From contig NZ_JAKGAO010000009.1 in NCBI RefSeq assembly GCF_021532315.1, positions 1 through 64,000 of the forward strand: a stretch of DNA of 64,000 nucleotides. Direction: 5' to 3'. Source of the DNA: Paenibacillus tarimensis. Lineage in GTDB: Bacteria; Bacillota; Bacilli; Paenibacillales; Paenibacillaceae. Position 1 is the stretch's first letter. Every line of letters begins with the position of its first letter. The notes beneath the pieces are model-generated. The model ran no database searches and was not told where the DNA came from. It was given only the letters and a program-made list of their open reading frames with translations. Positions 62,355 through 64,000 of this stretch are shown piece after piece. A program made the position numbers and the translations under genes.

Positions 62355-63080
62355 ATGGTACGAGTGACAATATGGAATGAGTTCCTGCATGAGAAGATCC
62401 ATGAGGAAGTGACGAAGGTCTATCCCGACGGCATTCATGAGGCGCTTGCGAAGGGCCTTGCCGAGCAGGGGCTTGAGCTGCGGACGGCAACGCTGGAGCA
62501 GCCGGAGCATGGCTTGACGGAAGAGGTGCTGGAGAGCACGGATGTGCTGATCTGGTGGGGTCACATGGGCCATGATCAGGTAGATGACCATGTAGTTGAG
62601 CGCGTGCATCAGCGCGTCATGAATGGGATGGGACTCATTGTCCTCCATTCTGGCCACTTCTCGAAAATCTTCAAGAGACTCATGGGTACCGGCTGCGATC
62701 TGAAATGGCGTGAGGTCGGCGAGAAGGAGCGAATCTGGACCGTCAACCCTGCCCATCCCATTGCGGCTGGAATCCCTGAATATATTACGATTGAGCATGA
62801 GGAAATGTATGGCGAGCACTTCGATATTCCCGCGCCGGATGAGCTGATCTTCCTCAGCTGGTTCGAAGGCGGCGAAGTATTCCGCAGCGGCTGCACCTTC
62901 TACCGCGGACAGGGCAAAATCTTCTACTTCCGTCCGGGCCACGAGACGTACCCGACTTACTATAATCAAGACGTGCTGCAGGTCATTAAGAACGGAATCC
63001 GGTGGGCAGCCCCATCGGGAGCGGCTGCTCCGGTAAGAGGCAACTACGAGCCGCTCGAACCGATCAAAGCACAGCAGTGA
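62355..63080 (+). CDS. ThuA-like trehalose-utilisation family protein
   Basis: The product (241 residues) has a class I glutamine-amidotransferase-like fold without the catalytic Cys, as usual for ThuA proteins. [16 protein letters not shown] at the start, [37 protein letters not shown] and [13 protein letters not shown] are family marks. The ThuA/ThuB pair of rhizobia acts in trehalose breakdown through 3-ketosugars. No ThuB-type oxidoreductase lies beside it here. The ATG follows AAGGAGG nine bases upstream. Confidence 0.88.
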   Translation: MVRVTIWNEFLHEKIHEEVTKVYPDGIHEALAKGLAEQGLELRTATLEQPEHGLTEEVLESTDVLIWWGHMGHDQVDDHVVERVHQRVMNGMGLIVLHSGHFSKIFKRLMGTGCDLKWREVGEKERIWTVNPAHPIAAGIPEYITIEHEEMYGEHFDIPAPDELIFLSWFEGGEVFRSGCTFYRGQGKIFYFRPGHETYPTYYNQDVLQVIKNGIRWAAPSGAAAPVRGNYEPLEPIKAQQ

Positions 63081-63103
63081 AAGGCGGCTAACAGATCCGA
63101 ATT

Positions 63104-64000
63104 ATGAAGAAGGATTCGCTTATTAAAGGCACCATCATATTGGCGGCGGCAGCGCTCGTCGCTCGTTTCCTCGGCATATTTCAGCGGGTGCCGCTCGATT
63201 ACATGCTGACCGAGGAAGGCGGTACCTACTTTGGTACTGCCAACACGATTTATCTGCTGCTGCTTACCGTCGCCACGGCGGGTATACCCAGCACGGTCAG
63301 CAAAATGATCTCCGAGCGCTACGCGCAGGGGAAGATATCGGAGGCTAAGCAGATCTACAGGGCTGCTCTTCTCTTCGGGATCATGGCAGGCATCCTGATG
63401 TCCACTATGCTCTTCCTGCTGGCCCCCTTCATTGCGACCAGCATTTCAGCTAATCCGGGAGCTGCGCTAGCCATAAGGGCCATTGCTCCAGCACTTCTGT
63501 TCTTCCCTATCATTGCGATGATGCGGGGGTATTTTCAGGGCCGGCAGCTGATGGCCGCCGGCGGCATCTCGCAGATTATTGAGCAGATCCTGCGGGTTGT
63601 CGTTGGCGTGGGTCTTGCTTTCATTGTCCTGAGTATCGGATACAGTGATGAGTGGATTGCGGCAGCGGCTACCTTCGGCAGCGTGCTGGGAGGGATTGGC
63701 GCGCTCGCGGTCATGATCTGGTATGCGGCCAAGCTCCGGCGTCATGATGCAGAGGAAGCGGAGACCAAACGGAGCCGCAGGGCTTCGCTGGATGCTGCAG
63801 GTATTATGTCGGTAAGGAAGCCGGAGACAAGCAAAAAGCTGAGGGCTTCCGAAATTTACCGGGATATCTTCAAGATATCGATCCCGATTGTACTGACAGC
63901 GATTACGGTGAACTTGTTCTACGCCTTTGACGCTACCCTGTTCATGCGGTTGACAAGCGCTTATTATACGAAGGAGGCTGCGGAATCCGCTCTGAATGCG
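63104..64000 (+). CDS. MurJ/SpoVB-type MOP-superfamily flippase, 5' part (cut by window end)
   Basis: The frame runs to the last base of the window, giving 299 residues of a protein whose relatives have about 540. MKKDSLIKGTIILAAAALVARFLGIFQRVPLDYML, with many following hydrophobic helices (LLLLTVATAGIPSTVSKMI, AIAPALLFFPIIAMMRGYFQG), is typical of the YtgP/SpoVB group that flips lipid-linked wall precursors. A charged segment (about 205-245) separates two helix bundles. The ribosome-binding site is weak. Whether it is the essential lipid II flippase or a sporulation paralogue cannot be decided from this part. Confidence 0.88.
   Translation, partial: MKKDSLIKGTIILAAAALVARFLGIFQRVPLDYMLTEEGGTYFGTANTIYLLLLTVATAGIPSTVSKMISERYAQGKISEAKQIYRAALLFGIMAGILMSTMLFLLAPFIATSISANPGAALAIRAIAPALLFFPIIAMMRGYFQGRQLMAAGGISQIIEQILRVVVGVGLAFIVLSIGYSDEWIAAAATFGSVLGGIGALAVMIWYAAKLRRHDAEEAETKRSRRASLDAAGIMSVRKPETSKKLRASEIYRDIFKISIPIVLTAITVNLFYAFDATLFMRLTSAYYTKEAAESALNA

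Noticed and set aside
1-64000. tRNA, rRNA, CRISPR array, prophage or replication origin
   Set aside because: I read through the intergenic regions and saw no cloverleaf, rRNA segment, spaced repeats, phage genes or DnaA-box cluster that I could support.

Overview
The window looks like a chromosomal segment of an endospore-forming, moderately GC-rich Firmicute, most likely Paenibacillus or a close relative. The reasons are two alpha/beta-type small acid-soluble spore proteins with sigma-G-like promoters, a cwlJ-gerQ spore germination pair, strong AGGAGG ribosome-binding sites, frequent GTG and TTG starts, a tryptophan T-box, sugar ABC importers next to YesM/YesN-type two-component systems, and close protein resemblance to Paenibacillus families. 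I saw no rRNA, tRNA, CRISPR array or prophage.

Layout. 1-0.5 kb: 5' part of an IS1182-type transposase. 0.5-6.2 kb: catalase KatA, a large secreted multidomain protein, a zinc-ribbon protein and a small acidic protein. 6.4-14.7 kb: a ChvE/GguA/GguB-type monosaccharide importer followed by a membrane-anchored sugar-binding protein, a YesM-type kinase and an AraC-type response regulator, which together look like a transporter with its three-component sensor. 14.7-16.1 kb: a CzrA-like ArsR repressor and CDF zinc exporter behind a near-ideal promoter and a 44-bp perfect palindrome. 16.3-23.8 kb: a GGDEF-EAL c-di-GMP enzyme, a glycosyltransferase, and a MarR regulator with a heterodimeric ABC exporter. 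24.1-29.7 kb: an OmpR-type two-component system with a beta-propeller lipoprotein, a tiny sigma-2-like protein, an oxidoreductase and an FAH-family enzyme.

30.1-37.3 kb is the clearest metabolic island: one head-to-tail operon ehuB-ehuC-ehuD-ehuA-ectA-ectB-ectC-ectD plus a coupled UPF0316/DUF2179 membrane protein. It would import ectoines, make ectoine from aspartate semialdehyde and hydroxylate it. Next come a Fur-box-controlled beta-propeller protein of unknown function, a LysM-3D cell-wall protein, a polysaccharide deacetylase, a gene with a possible Spo0A box, a SASP gene, the YcgR/YcgQ membrane pair with a possible Zur site, and an orphan YvyF-like zinc protein.

44-64 kb: T-box-controlled trpS, a second SASP, a YfhP-type membrane protein, cwlJ-gerQ, a ctaB-sco operon for cytochrome oxidase assembly, an AEC transporter, a small Toprim protein, an MFS transporter, a membrane protein/transglutaminase pair, a PBP2-type transpeptidase with an AT-richer core, an MntR-controlled mntABCD manganese importer, an HAD phosphatase, a DUF456 protein, a ThuA-like protein, and the start of a MurJ/SpoVB-type flippase cut by the window end. 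The strongest regulatory reads are metal operators (CzrA, Fur, MntR, possibly Zur) and sporulation promoters. The strongest open questions are the ectoine-linked membrane protein, the iron-regulated propeller protein, and the transglutaminase pair.
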